NCBI GenBank assembly: GCA_014189435.1
Contig: CP050293.1
Span: forward strand, 563,001-627,000
Direction: 5' to 3'
Source of the DNA: Mesorhizobium loti
GTDB lineage: Bacteria > Pseudomonadota > Alphaproteobacteria > Rhizobiales > Rhizobiaceae
DNA: 64,000 bases
Shown here: positions 16,607 through 25,066 of the stretch, piece by piece
Layout of the letters: every line of letters starts with the position of its first letter
Position numbering within the stretch: position 1 is the stretch's first letter
Made by a program: the position numbers and the translations under genes
Notes under the pieces: model-generated
The model's input: only the letters and a program-made list of their open reading frames with translations
Told to the model about the DNA's origin: nothing
The model's database searches: none

Positions 16607-16730
16607 GGGGCGTCCAGACTGAATCGGTTCAAATTGAGACTGAACGAAGGACGGCGCCATACGCAAGCTGCATTGCTGCATTGCAGCGATGCAGAAAAGG
16701 AAGGGCTTTGAAATGGGTCGCCACAGGCTG

Positions 16731-18107
16731 TCAGACCAGCGGCTTCAGCTCCTGGGCGATGGTGGGCAGCAGCTCCGAGACATTGGGGTGGATGTGCACG
16801 GCACGCGCCAGCGTGTCGACGGGCGCCTTGGCGTACATCAGGTCGAGCACGCAATGCACCGCCTCGTCGCCGCCGGGGCCGAGCACCGAGCAGCCGAGGA
16901 TCTCCCTGGTGTCGGCGTCGACCAGGATCTTCATGAAGCCTTGCGTCTCGCCCTTTTCGACGGCGCGGCCGACGCGGGTCATCGGCCGCTGGCCAACCAG
17001 GGCGCGACGGCCGGATTTCTTCACCGCGGCCTCGGTCATGCCGCAACGGCCGAGCGGCGGGTCGATGTAGAGCGCATAGGCCTCGATGCGATCGCTGACT
17101 TTGCGCGGATCGTTGTCGAGCAGATTGGCGGCGACGATCTCATAGTCATTGTAGGAGGTGTGGGTGAAGGCGCCCTTGCCGTTGCAATCGCCCATCGCCC
17201 AGATGCCGGGCACGTTGGTGCGCAACTGGTCGTCGACAGTGACGAAGCCGCGACTGTCGACCGCGACACCGGCTCTGTCGAGGCCGAGATCGTCGGTGTT
17301 GGGGTTGCGGCCGAGCGCCAGCAGCACGTGCGAACCGACGGCCGGCGGCTTGCCGGCCGAGAAGGTCACGGCAACATCCCCGCCCTGCTTGGCGAAGCCG
17401 ATGTCGTCGGCGCCGACATGGACCGCGATGCCTTCGTTTTCGAGGATCGACAGGATGGCGGCTGAGACATCCTCATCCTCGCGGCCGGTCAGGCGCGGGC
17501 TCTTTTCGATGACGGTGACTTCGCTGCCGAAGCGGCGGAACATCTGCGCGAATTCGAGCGAGATATAGCTGCCGCCGACGACGATGAGGTGGCGCGGCAA
17601 AACATCGAGATCCATCATCGAGGAATTGGTCAGGTAGTCGATGTCGTGGATGCCGGGCAGGTCGGGCACCGAAGCGCGGCCGCCGGTGTTGAGGAAGATT
17701 TTTTCGGCGGTCAGCAAATCGTCGCCGACGCGCACCGTGTTGGCGGATTCGAAGCGCGCATGACCGCGGTAAAGCGTGCATTTGTCCATGCTGGCGATCC
17801 AGCTTTCCAGTCCGGTGCGGGAGGCGCCCGACACCTTGTCCTTGCGCGCCTTGATCGCCTTATAATCGACACCGACGGGGCCGGAGATCGTCACGCCATA
17901 GTCGGCGCCGCGCCGCGCCAGATGCGCGGCATAGGCGCTCGCCACCATCGTCTTGGTCGGGATGCAGCCGGTGTTGACGCAGGTACCGCCGACCAGCTTG
18001 CGCTCGATCAGCGCTACGCTCATGCCGGTTGCGTTCAGCCTGCCGGCGAGCGGTGTGCCGGCCTGTCCAGCGCCGATGATGATGGCGTCGAAGCTTTTTG
18101 CCGTCAT
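16731..18107 (-). CDS. FAD-containing pyridine nucleotide-disulfide oxidoreductase (mercuric reductase-like)
   Basis: A 458-residue flavoprotein of the class I disulfide oxidoreductase family. Motifs: FAD-binding GAGQAG (about 12-17), the redox-active disulfide in GGTCVNTGCIPTK, the NAD(P)-binding VVGGSYISLEFAQ, and GDCNGKGAFTH near the second FAD contact. The C-terminal dimerisation domain carries HPNVSELLPT with the active-site His. The N-terminal heavy-metal domain of true MerA is absent, so mercury reduction should not be assumed. It overlaps the DUF4126 gene by four bases, indicating a shared transcript. Confidence 0.88.
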   Translation of the reverse strand: MTAKSFDAIIIGAGQAGTPLAGRLNATGMSVALIERKLVGGTCVNTGCIPTKTMVASAYAAHLARRGADYGVTISGPVGVDYKAIKARKDKVSGASRTGLESWIASMDKCTLYRGHARFESANTVRVGDDLLTAEKIFLNTGGRASVPDLPGIHDIDYLTNSSMMDLDVLPRHLIVVGGSYISLEFAQMFRRFGSEVTVIEKSPRLTGREDEDVSAAILSILENEGIAVHVGADDIGFAKQGGDVAVTFSAGKPPAVGSHVLLALGRNPNTDDLGLDRAGVAVDSRGFVTVDDQLRTNVPGIWAMGDCNGKGAFTHTSYNDYEIVAANLLDNDPRKVSDRIEAYALYIDPPLGRCGMTEAAVKKSGRRALVGQRPMTRVGRAVEKGETQGFMKILVDADTREILGCSVLGPGGDEAVHCVLDLMYAKAPVDTLARAVHIHPNVSELLPTIAQELKPLV

Positions 18108-18565
18108 GCCACCGCCGCCACGATCAGCAGGCCGCCGATGATTGCCACCGCGTCCTCGATGAAGGCGGCGGGCGGATCCTTGCCGAAAGCGGCTGCCAGC
18201 CGGCCGCGTGCTTCGGCGCCGCCCAGCGTGCCGATGACAGCGCCGATGGCGCCGGCGATCAGGCCGCCGATGGTGGCGCCGCCTGTAGCGCCGATCACCG
18301 CGCCGGTGAAAGCGCCCATGATGATGCGGGCACCGAATTGCTGCGGTACCTTACGGCTCGGCGTCGACGGCAGTTGGTCGGTGACCAGCTCGACAATGGC
18401 CAGGATGGTGAAGATGCCGACAGCCGCCCAGTGGCTCATGAAGCTCGCCCAGGTGCCGGCAACCGGCAGCCAGCCGAGATAAGCGCCCCAGGCGACGGCG
18501 GCCGGCGCGGTCATGGCGCGAAGACCGGCAATGACGCCGATCAGAAGTGCGAGAATATACAGCAT
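18104..18565 (-). CDS. DUF4126-family membrane protein
   Basis: A 153-residue protein with about four hydrophobic segments and many Gly/Ala residues (GAFTGAVIGATGGATIGGLI). The start MLYILALLIGVIAGLRAMTAPAAVAWGAY is typical for DUF4126 (only the pattern LLIGVIAGLRAMTAPA matters). Function unknown; inner membrane. Its stop overlaps the start of the disulfide oxidoreductase gene by four bases. Confidence 0.8.
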   Translation of the reverse strand: MLYILALLIGVIAGLRAMTAPAAVAWGAYLGWLPVAGTWASFMSHWAAVGIFTILAIVELVTDQLPSTPSRKVPQQFGARIIMGAFTGAVIGATGGATIGGLIAGAIGAVIGTLGGAEARGRLAAAFGKDPPAAFIEDAVAIIGGLLIVAAVA

Positions 18566-18698
18566 GGTTGATCCCCCTCGATCACCGGGCCAGGGCAGTC
18601 CGGCAAGAGCAGGCTAGCATAGGCCGGGCATTTGACCAGCACGTGACTTCGAAGAATCCGAATGGATTTTGCGCCGGTGCTGCCGGGGCGCCGGCACT

Positions 18699-18842
18699 TT
18701 CCCGTTCACCGCAATTATCCTGGTGCTGGTCGGGCTTCATGTTGGTGGCGTGATGCTGGCCAGTCTGCGCCACGGCGAGAATCTTGTTCGCGCGATGCTC
18801 ACCGGCCGCAAACGCGCGCCATCGCCGGAAGATGTCGCCTGA
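18699..18842 (+). pseudogene. Remnant of a cytochrome b561-like gene (C-terminus only)
   Basis: A frame ending in TGA at 18840-18842 reads [20 protein letters not shown], then [20 protein letters not shown] and PSPEDVA. This matches the last transmembrane helix and C-terminus of the Ni/Fe-hydrogenase/cytochrome b561-type family, including the heme-ligand His in LHVGG and the NLVRAMxTGxKRAP tail. Nothing upstream in this frame looks like the family; codons before about 18699 turn into unrelated sequence without a start. The first roughly 130-150 residues are gone, so this is a truncated relic. Confidence 0.65.
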
Positions 18843-18865
18843 ACCATGGAGACTGGAGATCCCAG

Positions 18866-18889
18866 GGGCGCCGCATCGATGCGGCGCCC
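18866..18889. terminator. Perfect 24-bp GC-rich palindrome, possible terminator
   Basis: GGGCGCCGCATC followed by its exact reverse complement, five bases beyond the stop of the GlxA-type regulator. There is no T run on either strand, so termination would be weak or Rho-assisted. The stem resembles the terminator at 20679-20708 (GGGCGCCGCA). Confidence 0.45.
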
Positions 18890-18893
18890 TATC

Positions 18894-19889
18894 TCAGTGC
18901 GAAAGGCCGTGCGCTATTGGTTCGTCCTGATCGGCCCGCCGGGAGAATTCCCGCCGGTACTGCGCCGGCGATGTCTTGAGCTTTGCGGCGAAGTGCTGAC
19001 GCAGTGACGTGGCGCTGCCGAAGCCGGCTTCGAATGCCACCATGTCCATCGACTTTTCCGTCGCCTCCAGCAGCCGTTGCGCCAGTTCGATCCGCTGGCT
19101 GGTCAGCCATTCGCCGAAACTGGTGCCGATCGATTTCTGAAAGCGGCGGGTGAAGGTGCGCCGGGTCAGGCCGGCGGCCTCGGCGACGCTGTCCAGGCTA
19201 TGCGTCTCGCTGAGCGTCGCGCGAACCGCGTCGAGGGCCTGGGTGAAGCGGTCGGCGTCCGCGCTTCTCGCCACCGGATGCTCGATGAATTGCGCCTGCC
19301 CGCCCTGCCGATGCGGAGAAAGCACGATCTGGCGGGCGAGCCGGAGTGCTGCTTCCGCGCCATAGCGGGCGCGCACGATGTGGAGACAGCAGTCGAGGCC
19401 GGCGGCGACGCCGGCCGAGGTCACGACATCGCCATTGTCGACATAGAGCACCGAGGCATCGACAGCGATGTCGGGATGGAGTGTTTGCAACTGTTCTGAA
19501 TAGGCCCAGTGCGTGGCGGCACGGCGGCCCGAAAGCAGCCCGGCCGCGGCGATGGCAAAGGTTCCCAGACACAGACCGACGATCAACGCGCCGCGTTGGT
19601 GGGCCCGGCGCAGCGCCTTCATCAGCAGCGGCGACGCCGGCTCGCCAAGATGATGCCAGCTTGGGATGATGACGATGTCGGCGCCGTCGAGCCCTTCGAG
19701 CCCATGCGGCGCGGCAACGGTCAAGCCGGCCTCGGTGTGGATCGGGCCGGCCTTGGCCGCGCAGATGCGGAAGTCGAAGCGCGGCAGGCCAAGCGCCGTC
19801 CTGTCTTCGCCGAACACCAGGCACGGCACCGAAAGATGGAACGGGCTGATGCCGTCGAAGGCGAGAACGGCAATGATCGGGTCGGTCAT
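18894..19889 (-). CDS. GlxA-family AraC-type transcriptional regulator
   Basis: A 331-residue regulator. Residues 1-170 form a DJ-1/PfpI-like class I amidotransferase-like domain (IVGLCLGTFAIAAAGLLSG holds the elbow Cys). Residues about 225-325 form the AraC double helix-turn-helix (LDSVAEAAGLTRRTFTRRFQ and MVAFEAGFGSATSLRQHF). The ATG at 19889 follows GGAAG; an in-frame extension to 19994 lacks family similarity. It is divergent from the cysteine hydrolase gene at 20017, its likely target (inference). Confidence 0.88.
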   Translation of the reverse strand: MTDPIIAVLAFDGISPFHLSVPCLVFGEDRTALGLPRFDFRICAAKAGPIHTEAGLTVAAPHGLEGLDGADIVIIPSWHHLGEPASPLLMKALRRAHQRGALIVGLCLGTFAIAAAGLLSGRRAATHWAYSEQLQTLHPDIAVDASVLYVDNGDVVTSAGVAAGLDCCLHIVRARYGAEAALRLARQIVLSPHRQGGQAQFIEHPVARSADADRFTQALDAVRATLSETHSLDSVAEAAGLTRRTFTRRFQKSIGTSFGEWLTSQRIELAQRLLEATEKSMDMVAFEAGFGSATSLRQHFAAKLKTSPAQYRREFSRRADQDEPIAHGLSH

Positions 19890-20016
19890 GGGTGCTTCCG
19901 GCAGGTGAAAGCGGATTGTCCCAATTCTTTCGATTGATGTCAATCGGGCCACTTTCGGCAGCCCGGCAGCCCGCCTATTTTCGGCCCATCGCATTCAAGC
20001 CGGAAAGGAAAAAACC

Positions 20017-20661
20017 ATGTCTGACCCAGCCAACACCACGCCGCGCCGGGCGCTGATCGTCGTCGATGTGCAGAACGACTATGACGGCGGCAATCTCGCC
20101 ATCCAGCATCCGCCATTCCGCGACAGCGTCATCCATGTGGCGCAGGCGATGGACGCGGCGACTGCTGCCGGCATCAAGGTTGTGGTCGTCAAGCAGATGG
20201 CGCCCGAGACATCGCCGATCTTCGCCAGGGGCAGTCACGGCGGCGAACTGCATCCCGAGATCGCCAGGCGTGAGCGCGACCATTATGTCGAAAAGAACCT
20301 GCCCTCCGCCTTCACCGGCACCGATCTGGAGGACTGGCTGCGCGCCAATGCCATCGATACGATCACCGTGGTCGGCTACATGACGCATAATTGCGACCTG
20401 TCGACCATCATCCACGCCGTGCATATGGGTTTTGCCGTCGAGTTCCTGTCGGATGCGACCGGCTCGGTGCCTTATGCCAACAGCGCCGGCTACGCTTCGG
20501 CCGAGGAGATCCACCGCGTGGTGACGATCATCCTGCAGTCGCGCTTCGCCGCCGTGCTCAAGACCGCCGAATGGGTCGAGTGCCTGAGGACAGGCGCGCT
20601 GCCGGAACGCGACACGATCTTCGGCTCCAACCAGCGGGCGCTGTCGCGCAACGCCGCGTAG
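20017..20661 (+). CDS. Cysteine hydrolase, isochorismatase family
   Basis: A 214-residue enzyme of the isochorismatase/nicotinamidase superfamily. The catalytic triad is visible as Asp in ALIVVDVQNDY, a Lys in HYVEKNLPSAF and the nucleophile Cys in GYMTHNCDLST. Members hydrolyse amides or vinyl ethers; the bulkier active-site loops here do not allow a substrate call. Divergent GlxA-type regulators are commonly paired with such hydrolases. A strong hairpin terminator follows at 20679. Confidence 0.88.
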   Translation: MSDPANTTPRRALIVVDVQNDYDGGNLAIQHPPFRDSVIHVAQAMDAATAAGIKVVVVKQMAPETSPIFARGSHGGELHPEIARRERDHYVEKNLPSAFTGTDLEDWLRANAIDTITVVGYMTHNCDLSTIIHAVHMGFAVEFLSDATGSVPYANSAGYASAEEIHRVVTIILQSRFAAVLKTAEWVECLRTGALPERDTIFGSNQRALSRNAA

Positions 20662-20678
20662 GACTATCCGAAAAACAG

Positions 20679-20708
20679 AAAGGGCGCCGCATCGCTGCGG
20701 CGCCCTTT
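20679..20708. terminator. Strong bidirectional hairpin terminator
   Basis: Arms AAAGGGCGCCGCA and TGCGGCGCCCTTT with a TCGC loop. The A and T flanks make it work in both directions. Before the IS630 insertion at 20729 it would have served the cysteine hydrolase gene and the convergent fhs. Confidence 0.85.
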
Positions 20709-20728
20709 GCGATTTTGAATTGCTCTTA

Positions 20729-21775
20729 GAGCCTTTCACGTTTTGACGGAAGCGTAGCCTGCGTTTTCGAAGTAGTTCTTGCATTCGGCTGCCTCGATGG
20801 TTTCGACGAGGTGGCCGATGTGGCGCCACGTGTCCTCGACGGTGCGTTTCTGAGCCTGGCGCATCCAGTGTTTGATCTTGGCGAAGGCCTGCTCGATCGG
20901 ATTGAGATCCGGAGAGTAGGGCGGCAGGTACCAAAGCCTGGCGCCGGCAGCCTTGATCATCTGCCTGATCGCCGCCGACTTATGACTTCCCAGATTATCC
21001 ATGATGACGATGTCGCCGGGCTTCAGAACGGTGACGAGCTGCTGCTCGACATAAGCGCGGAAGCATTGGCCGTTGATCGGTCCGTCGAAGACGCAAGGTG
21101 CCGCGAGCCGATCCCAGCGCAGTGCGCCGAGGAAGGTCAGCGTGCGCCAATGACCATGCGGAGCCAAGCCGCGCAGCCGCTTGCCCTTCGGTCCCCAACC
21201 GCGCAGCGGAGCCATGTTGGTCTTGATCCACGTCTCATCGATGAAGACCAGGCACTGCGGGTCGAGGCCGGTCTGCCAGGATCGCCATCGCTGACGCCTA
21301 CGGGCAATATCAGCGCGTGCCTGTTCGAGGGCGAACAGCGTTTTTTTTGAAGCTCAGGCCCTCGCGGCGCAAGAACAGCCACACTGCGTTGTGCGAGACT
21401 TTAACCCCGCGCGCGGCCAACTCATCCTTCAGACCGTGTAGCGTCAGATGCGGTGTCTCACGGACACGCGCCTCGATGAAGGCACGGTGCGGCTCCAGTA
21501 CCCTCTTGCGATGTCCACCCATCTTGCCCGGCGCCACCGAGCCGGTCGTCCCATGGCGCTGCAACAGCTTCACCGCGGCCGAAATCGAAATGCCGAACCG
21601 TTTCGCAGCAGACCGCCGGCTCTCGCCGCTCAAAACCGCAGCCACAACCCGCTCGCGAAGATCATTGGAAAGAGGTCGGGTCATCAGATGCTGGCCTCCA
21701 CTCCAGCCAGCATCTTGAATCACAAAACCGACAAATCGGGAATCCCCTTCGATTCCATCAAGCCGTGAACCGCTC
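20729..21775 (-). mobile_element. Insertion sequence, IS630 family
   Basis: A 1047-bp element bounded by imperfect inverted repeats of roughly 28 bp: GAGCCTTTCACGTTTTGACG at the left end, GAGCGGTTCACGGCTTGATG at the right end read inward. Both ends are flanked by TA (20727-20728 and 21776-21777), the TA duplication expected of IS630. It encodes one DDE transposase in two overlapping frames on the minus strand. It lies between the terminator of the cysteine hydrolase gene and fhs, with its right end inside the fhs stop codon. Confidence 0.93.
20736..21684 (-). CDS. IS630 transposase in two frames
   Basis: OrfA (21684 to 21310, 124 residues) has the helix-turn-helix and winged region (LRERVVAAVLSGESRRSAAK). 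OrfB, open from about 21353 to 20736, has the DDE domain: Asp in VFIDETW, Asp in IVIMDNLGSHKS and Glu in YSPDLNPIEQAF. The frames join at a run of eight A residues (T8 at 21341-21348), after the codons for SFKK. The orfB frame is +1 relative to orfA, so loss of one A by slippage, or a +1 frameshift, gives a standard 315-residue transposase. It is either programmed or a disabling insertion. Confidence 0.85.
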
Positions 21776-23454
21776 TAGAACAGGCCTTCGATCTGGCCGG
21801 CCTCGTTGAGGAAGATCTTTTCCGACGACGGCGCCTTGGGCAGGCCGGGCATGGTCATGACCTCGCCGCAGATGATGACGACGAAGCCGGCACCGGCCGA
21901 AAGCCTGACCTCGCGCACCGGCACGGTGTGGCCGGTCGGCGCGCCGCGCAGGTTCGGGTCGGTCGAGAAGGAATACTGGGTCTTGGCCATGCAGACCGGC
22001 AGATGGCCATAGCCGGCCTGCTCCCAGGCGTGCAGCTGGTCGCGCACCGACTTGTCGGCGATCGCTTCGGAGCCGCGATAGATGCGCTGGACGATGGTGT
22101 TGATCTTCTCGAACAGCGGCATGGCATCGGGATAGAGCGGCGCGAACTGCGATGCGCCGGATTCGGCCAGCGCCACCACCTTGTTGGCAAGCTCCTCGAT
22201 GCCGGCCGAGCCGTGGGCCCAGTGCTTGCACAGGATCGCTTCTTCGCCCATCGAGGCGACGTAGTCCTTCATCGCCTGGATCTCGGCGTCGGTGTCGGAA
22301 TAAAAATGGTTGATGGCGACAACCGCCGGGACGCCGAACTGCCTGATATTCTCGATGTGGCGGCCGAGGTTGGCGCAGCCCTTCTTCACCGCTTCGACGT
22401 TTTCCTTGCCGAGGTCTTCCTTCTTGACGCCGCCATTCATCTTCATGGCGCGCACGGTGGCAACGATGACGGCCGCCGCCGGCTTCAGACCCGCCTTGCG
22501 GCACTTGATGTCGAAGAACTTTTCAGCACCCAGGTCGGCGCCGAAGCCGGCTTCGGTGACGACATAGTCTGCAAGCTTGAGCGCCGTCGTGGTGGCGACG
22601 ACCGAATTGCAGCCATGCGCGATGTTGGCGAACGGGCCGCCATGGACGAAAGCCGGGTTGTTCTCCAGCGTCTGCACCAGATTGGGCTGCATGGCGTCCT
22701 TGAGCAGCACGGCCATGGCGCCGTCGGCCTTGAGGTCGCGGGCATAAACCGCCGACTTGTCGCGGCGGTAGGCGACGATGATGTCGCCAAGGCGCTTTTC
22801 AAGGTCCTTCAGGTCGGTGGACAGGCACAGAATGGCCATGACTTCGGAGGCGACGGTGATGTCGAAGCCGCCCTCGCGCGGAAAGCCGTTGGCGACGCCG
22901 CCGAGCGAACAGATCATCTCGCGCAGCGCACGGTCGTTCATGTCCATGACGCGACGCCAGACGACGCGGCGGGTGTCGATGCCGAGCTCATTGCCCCAGT
23001 AGATGTGGTTGTCGATCAGCGCCGAAAGCAGATTGTGCGCCGTGGTGATGGCGTGGAAGTCGCCGGTGAAGTGGAGGTTCATGTCCTCCATCGGCACGAC
23101 CTGCGCGTAGCCGCCGCCGGCGGCACCGCCCTTGACGCCAAAATTCGGGCCAAGCGAGGCCTCGCGGATGCAGACGATCGCCTTCTTGCCGATGCGGTTC
23201 AGGCCGTCGCCGAGGCCGACCGTGGTCGTGGTCTTGCCTTCGCCGGCCGGCGTCGGGTTGATGGCGGTGACAAGGATCAGCTTGCCGTCCTTGTTGCCCT
23301 TCACCGACTTGATGAATTCGGCTGATATTTTGGCCTTGTCGTGGCCGTAGGGCAGCAGGTGTTCGGTTGGGATGCCGATCTTCTGGCCGATCTCCTGGAT
23401 CTGCTTTTTCTTGGCGCCGCGCGCGATCTCGATGTCGGACTTCACTTCGGCCAT
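21775..23454 (-). CDS. fhs: Formate-tetrahydrofolate ligase
   Basis: A 559-residue enzyme forming 10-formyl-tetrahydrofolate from formate, THF and ATP, feeding one-carbon units to purine and formyl-Met-tRNA synthesis. The P-loop-like [18 protein letters not shown] lies at about 68-85. Other family landmarks are [17 protein letters not shown] and [19 protein letters not shown]. Length matches bacterial FTHFS. The stop codon TAG spans the IS630 junction: TA is the target copy and G is the first base of the element. A good promoter lies at 23536-23564. Confidence 0.97.
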   Translation of the reverse strand: MAEVKSDIEIARGAKKKQIQEIGQKIGIPTEHLLPYGHDKAKISAEFIKSVKGNKDGKLILVTAINPTPAGEGKTTTTVGLGDGLNRIGKKAIVCIREASLGPNFGVKGGAAGGGYAQVVPMEDMNLHFTGDFHAITTAHNLLSALIDNHIYWGNELGIDTRRVVWRRVMDMNDRALREMICSLGGVANGFPREGGFDITVASEVMAILCLSTDLKDLEKRLGDIIVAYRRDKSAVYARDLKADGAMAVLLKDAMQPNLVQTLENNPAFVHGGPFANIAHGCNSVVATTTALKLADYVVTEAGFGADLGAEKFFDIKCRKAGLKPAAAVIVATVRAMKMNGGVKKEDLGKENVEAVKKGCANLGRHIENIRQFGVPAVVAINHFYSDTDAEIQAMKDYVASMGEEAILCKHWAHGSAGIEELANKVVALAESGASQFAPLYPDAMPLFEKINTIVQRIYRGSEAIADKSVRDQLHAWEQAGYGHLPVCMAKTQYSFSTDPNLRGAPTGHTVPVREVRLSAGAGFVVIICGEVMTMPGLPKAPSSEKIFLNEAGQIEGLF

Positions 23455-23535
23455 GACGGCTTTCCTCTGGATTGGACGGTGGAGGGGACGGGTTTGATCT
23501 TACTGGCAAGCAGGTTGGAACCGGGCGCGGGCATG

Positions 23536-23564
23536 TTCTAACCCTGTCGCGACCGCGGCGTCAA
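23536..23564 (-). promoter_or_regulatory. Predicted fhs promoter
   Basis: On the minus strand TTGACG (23559-23564) and TTAGAA (23536-23541) are separated by 17 bases, about 80 bases before the fhs ATG. This is close to the housekeeping alphaproteobacterial consensus. Confidence 0.55.
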
Positions 23565-23753
23565 CTTGCATGCAACTATGTTTCCTATAGAGAAAATTCC
23601 TCTGCGGACCGGCCGACCTGTCATCGGTTCTTCCTGGCTCCGTTGCCGCGCCGTATAGAAGCCAGAGGACGCGTCGCTTCGCCGTCTCAAAACAGCCGCG
23701 CAATGCACGGAATGCGACAGAGGCGACGGCGCAAATTCGCCATCGCATGCCTA

Positions 23754-23820
23754 AAGCGCCTTGCGCTTCAGGCTTTTGTTTTACACATGTCGTTCTCCCA
23801 AACCGGAGAACGACATGTAT
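23754..23820. repeat. Intergenic palindromic repeat (REP-like)
   Basis: The 380-base gap between fhs and the DUF2333 gene holds AAGCGC-CTT-GCGCTT (about 23754-23768) followed by perfect 14-bp arms ACATGTCGTTCTCC (23785-23798) and GGAGAACGACATGT (23805-23818). It resembles the short palindromes spread through Mesorhizobium genomes and lies 16 bases from the DUF2333 stop, where it may end that transcript. The rest of the gap, apart from the fhs promoter, shows no gene. Confidence 0.6.
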
Positions 23821-23834
23821 TGGGCCGGAGAGCT

Positions 23835-24959
23835 TTACTGCGTCAGCACGTTGCTGATTTCGACCATGTTGGAGCGCACCCTGAGCACGTAGAAGCCCAT
23901 CGTCGTCAGATGCGTCGGCAACAGCCAGCCATCCTCGCGGCCATTGGCGATGATGAAGGGCTGGATGCGCAGCGCCGAGACGAATTGCGCGTCCATCGTG
24001 TCCCACAGGCTCTGCAGATGCTTTTCCTTGATGACGTCCTCGAAGTCGGCCTGGGCGCCCTTCATCAGGCCGTAATAGGCATAGAGCTGGCCATAGGCGA
24101 ACCAGTAGCGATCGTCGGCGCGGAAATCGAACCAGCCATTGTTGTGGTTTTCAGCGCGCTCCTTGAGGATGGCCGAGGTCGAGCCGATGTCCGAAGCGAT
24201 ACGGTCGATGTACTGTTTCAGATTGTCAGCGCGGGCATCGAAGGTCGCCTGGCAGGTGGCCAGGCGGGCGTTGAAGGAGCGCAGCTTGCGCACGGCGTCG
24301 CGGTAGTAGCTCGGCGTCGGCGTCTTGGGGCCGAACGGGCTGACGCCGAAATACCAGGTGTATTCGTCGAACTGCAGATTGCCGCGCGCGTCCTGCAGAT
24401 CGGCATCGATCTGCGATGTGGTGCGCACCCGGCCGAGATTGTCGGCGAGTTCGGTCGCGGTGCGCCGCACCGCCTGGTTGATGCCGCGTTGGAACGAGGC
24501 CTTGTTGTCCATCCACGGCGTGTTGTCCCAATCGACGCCGAACAGGCCCAGCTTGTAGAGGATCATCGACGAGATCCAGGCATTCTGGTTGACGTTGAAG
24601 TCTGTCAGGTCGGCGGCGATCTGGGCAATGCCGGAGTTGCCGCAGGTCTTGGCAGTGTCCGTGCCGGCGCCGGCGGCAACCTGTTCGCCGGCGGAGACAT
24701 TGCGCTTCTCGAACGTGTAGGTGTCGGGATAGTTCGGGTTGAAGTTGTTCCACCACTGGGTGGCGTAGAAGAAGTTGGCGTAGAGGCCGATCAGCACCAG
24801 CAGGGCGACGCCGACCGCCGCCTTGAGGATCCAGCCGCGCTGCGTATACCAGCGCCCGGCCCATAGGAACGGCCGCAGGATCACGCCGATCAAAAGCCCG
24901 ATGCCGCGGCCGATCCACTGGAAAATCCGGGTGAAGAAGTTCACGATCGGATCGAGCAT
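23835..24959 (-). CDS. DUF2333-family membrane-anchored protein
   Basis: A 374-residue protein. The N-terminus has an amphipathic stretch and a clear membrane span (about 44-66, ILKAAVGVALLVLIGLYANF), then about 300 residues with motifs QWWNNFNPNYPDTY, NQNAWISSMILYKLG and NNGWFDFRADDRYWFAYGQ; most of it is probably periplasmic. This is DUF2333, of unknown function. It is the last gene of the same-strand module that includes DUF6638, an AAA+ ATPase and two further unknown proteins. Confidence 0.8.
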   Translation of the reverse strand: MLDPIVNFFTRIFQWIGRGIGLLIGVILRPFLWAGRWYTQRGWILKAAVGVALLVLIGLYANFFYATQWWNNFNPNYPDTYTFEKRNVSAGEQVAAGAGTDTAKTCGNSGIAQIAADLTDFNVNQNAWISSMILYKLGLFGVDWDNTPWMDNKASFQRGINQAVRRTATELADNLGRVRTTSQIDADLQDARGNLQFDEYTWYFGVSPFGPKTPTPSYYRDAVRKLRSFNARLATCQATFDARADNLKQYIDRIASDIGSTSAILKERAENHNNGWFDFRADDRYWFAYGQLYAYYGLMKGAQADFEDVIKEKHLQSLWDTMDAQFVSALRIQPFIIANGREDGWLLPTHLTTMGFYVLRVRSNMVEISNVLTQ

Positions 24960-24979
24960 GGCGATGTCACCCCCTCAAA

Positions 24980-25066
24980 GCATGATGCCAAAAAGTTGCA
25001 GACTTTTTGGATAACATCATGCGCCAAAACAGTAGGTTAGAACGAAATGACGGTTCATTTCGTTCT
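24980..25066. repeat. Two palindromes between module genes
   Basis: The first (24980-25022) has arms GCATGAT and ATCATGC with inner CCAAAAAGT/ACTTTTTGG. The second (25039-25066) has perfect arms AGAACGAAATGA and TCATTTCGTTCT and overlaps the DUF6638 stop codon. Both look like rhizobial dispersed palindromes and could modulate expression of the downstream DUF2333 gene. Confidence 0.6.

Noticed and set aside
16731..18107. Mercury resistance (merA) interpretation
   Set aside because: The N-terminal HMA domain, C-terminal vicinal Cys pair and mer neighbours are absent; only the general disulfide oxidoreductase core is present.
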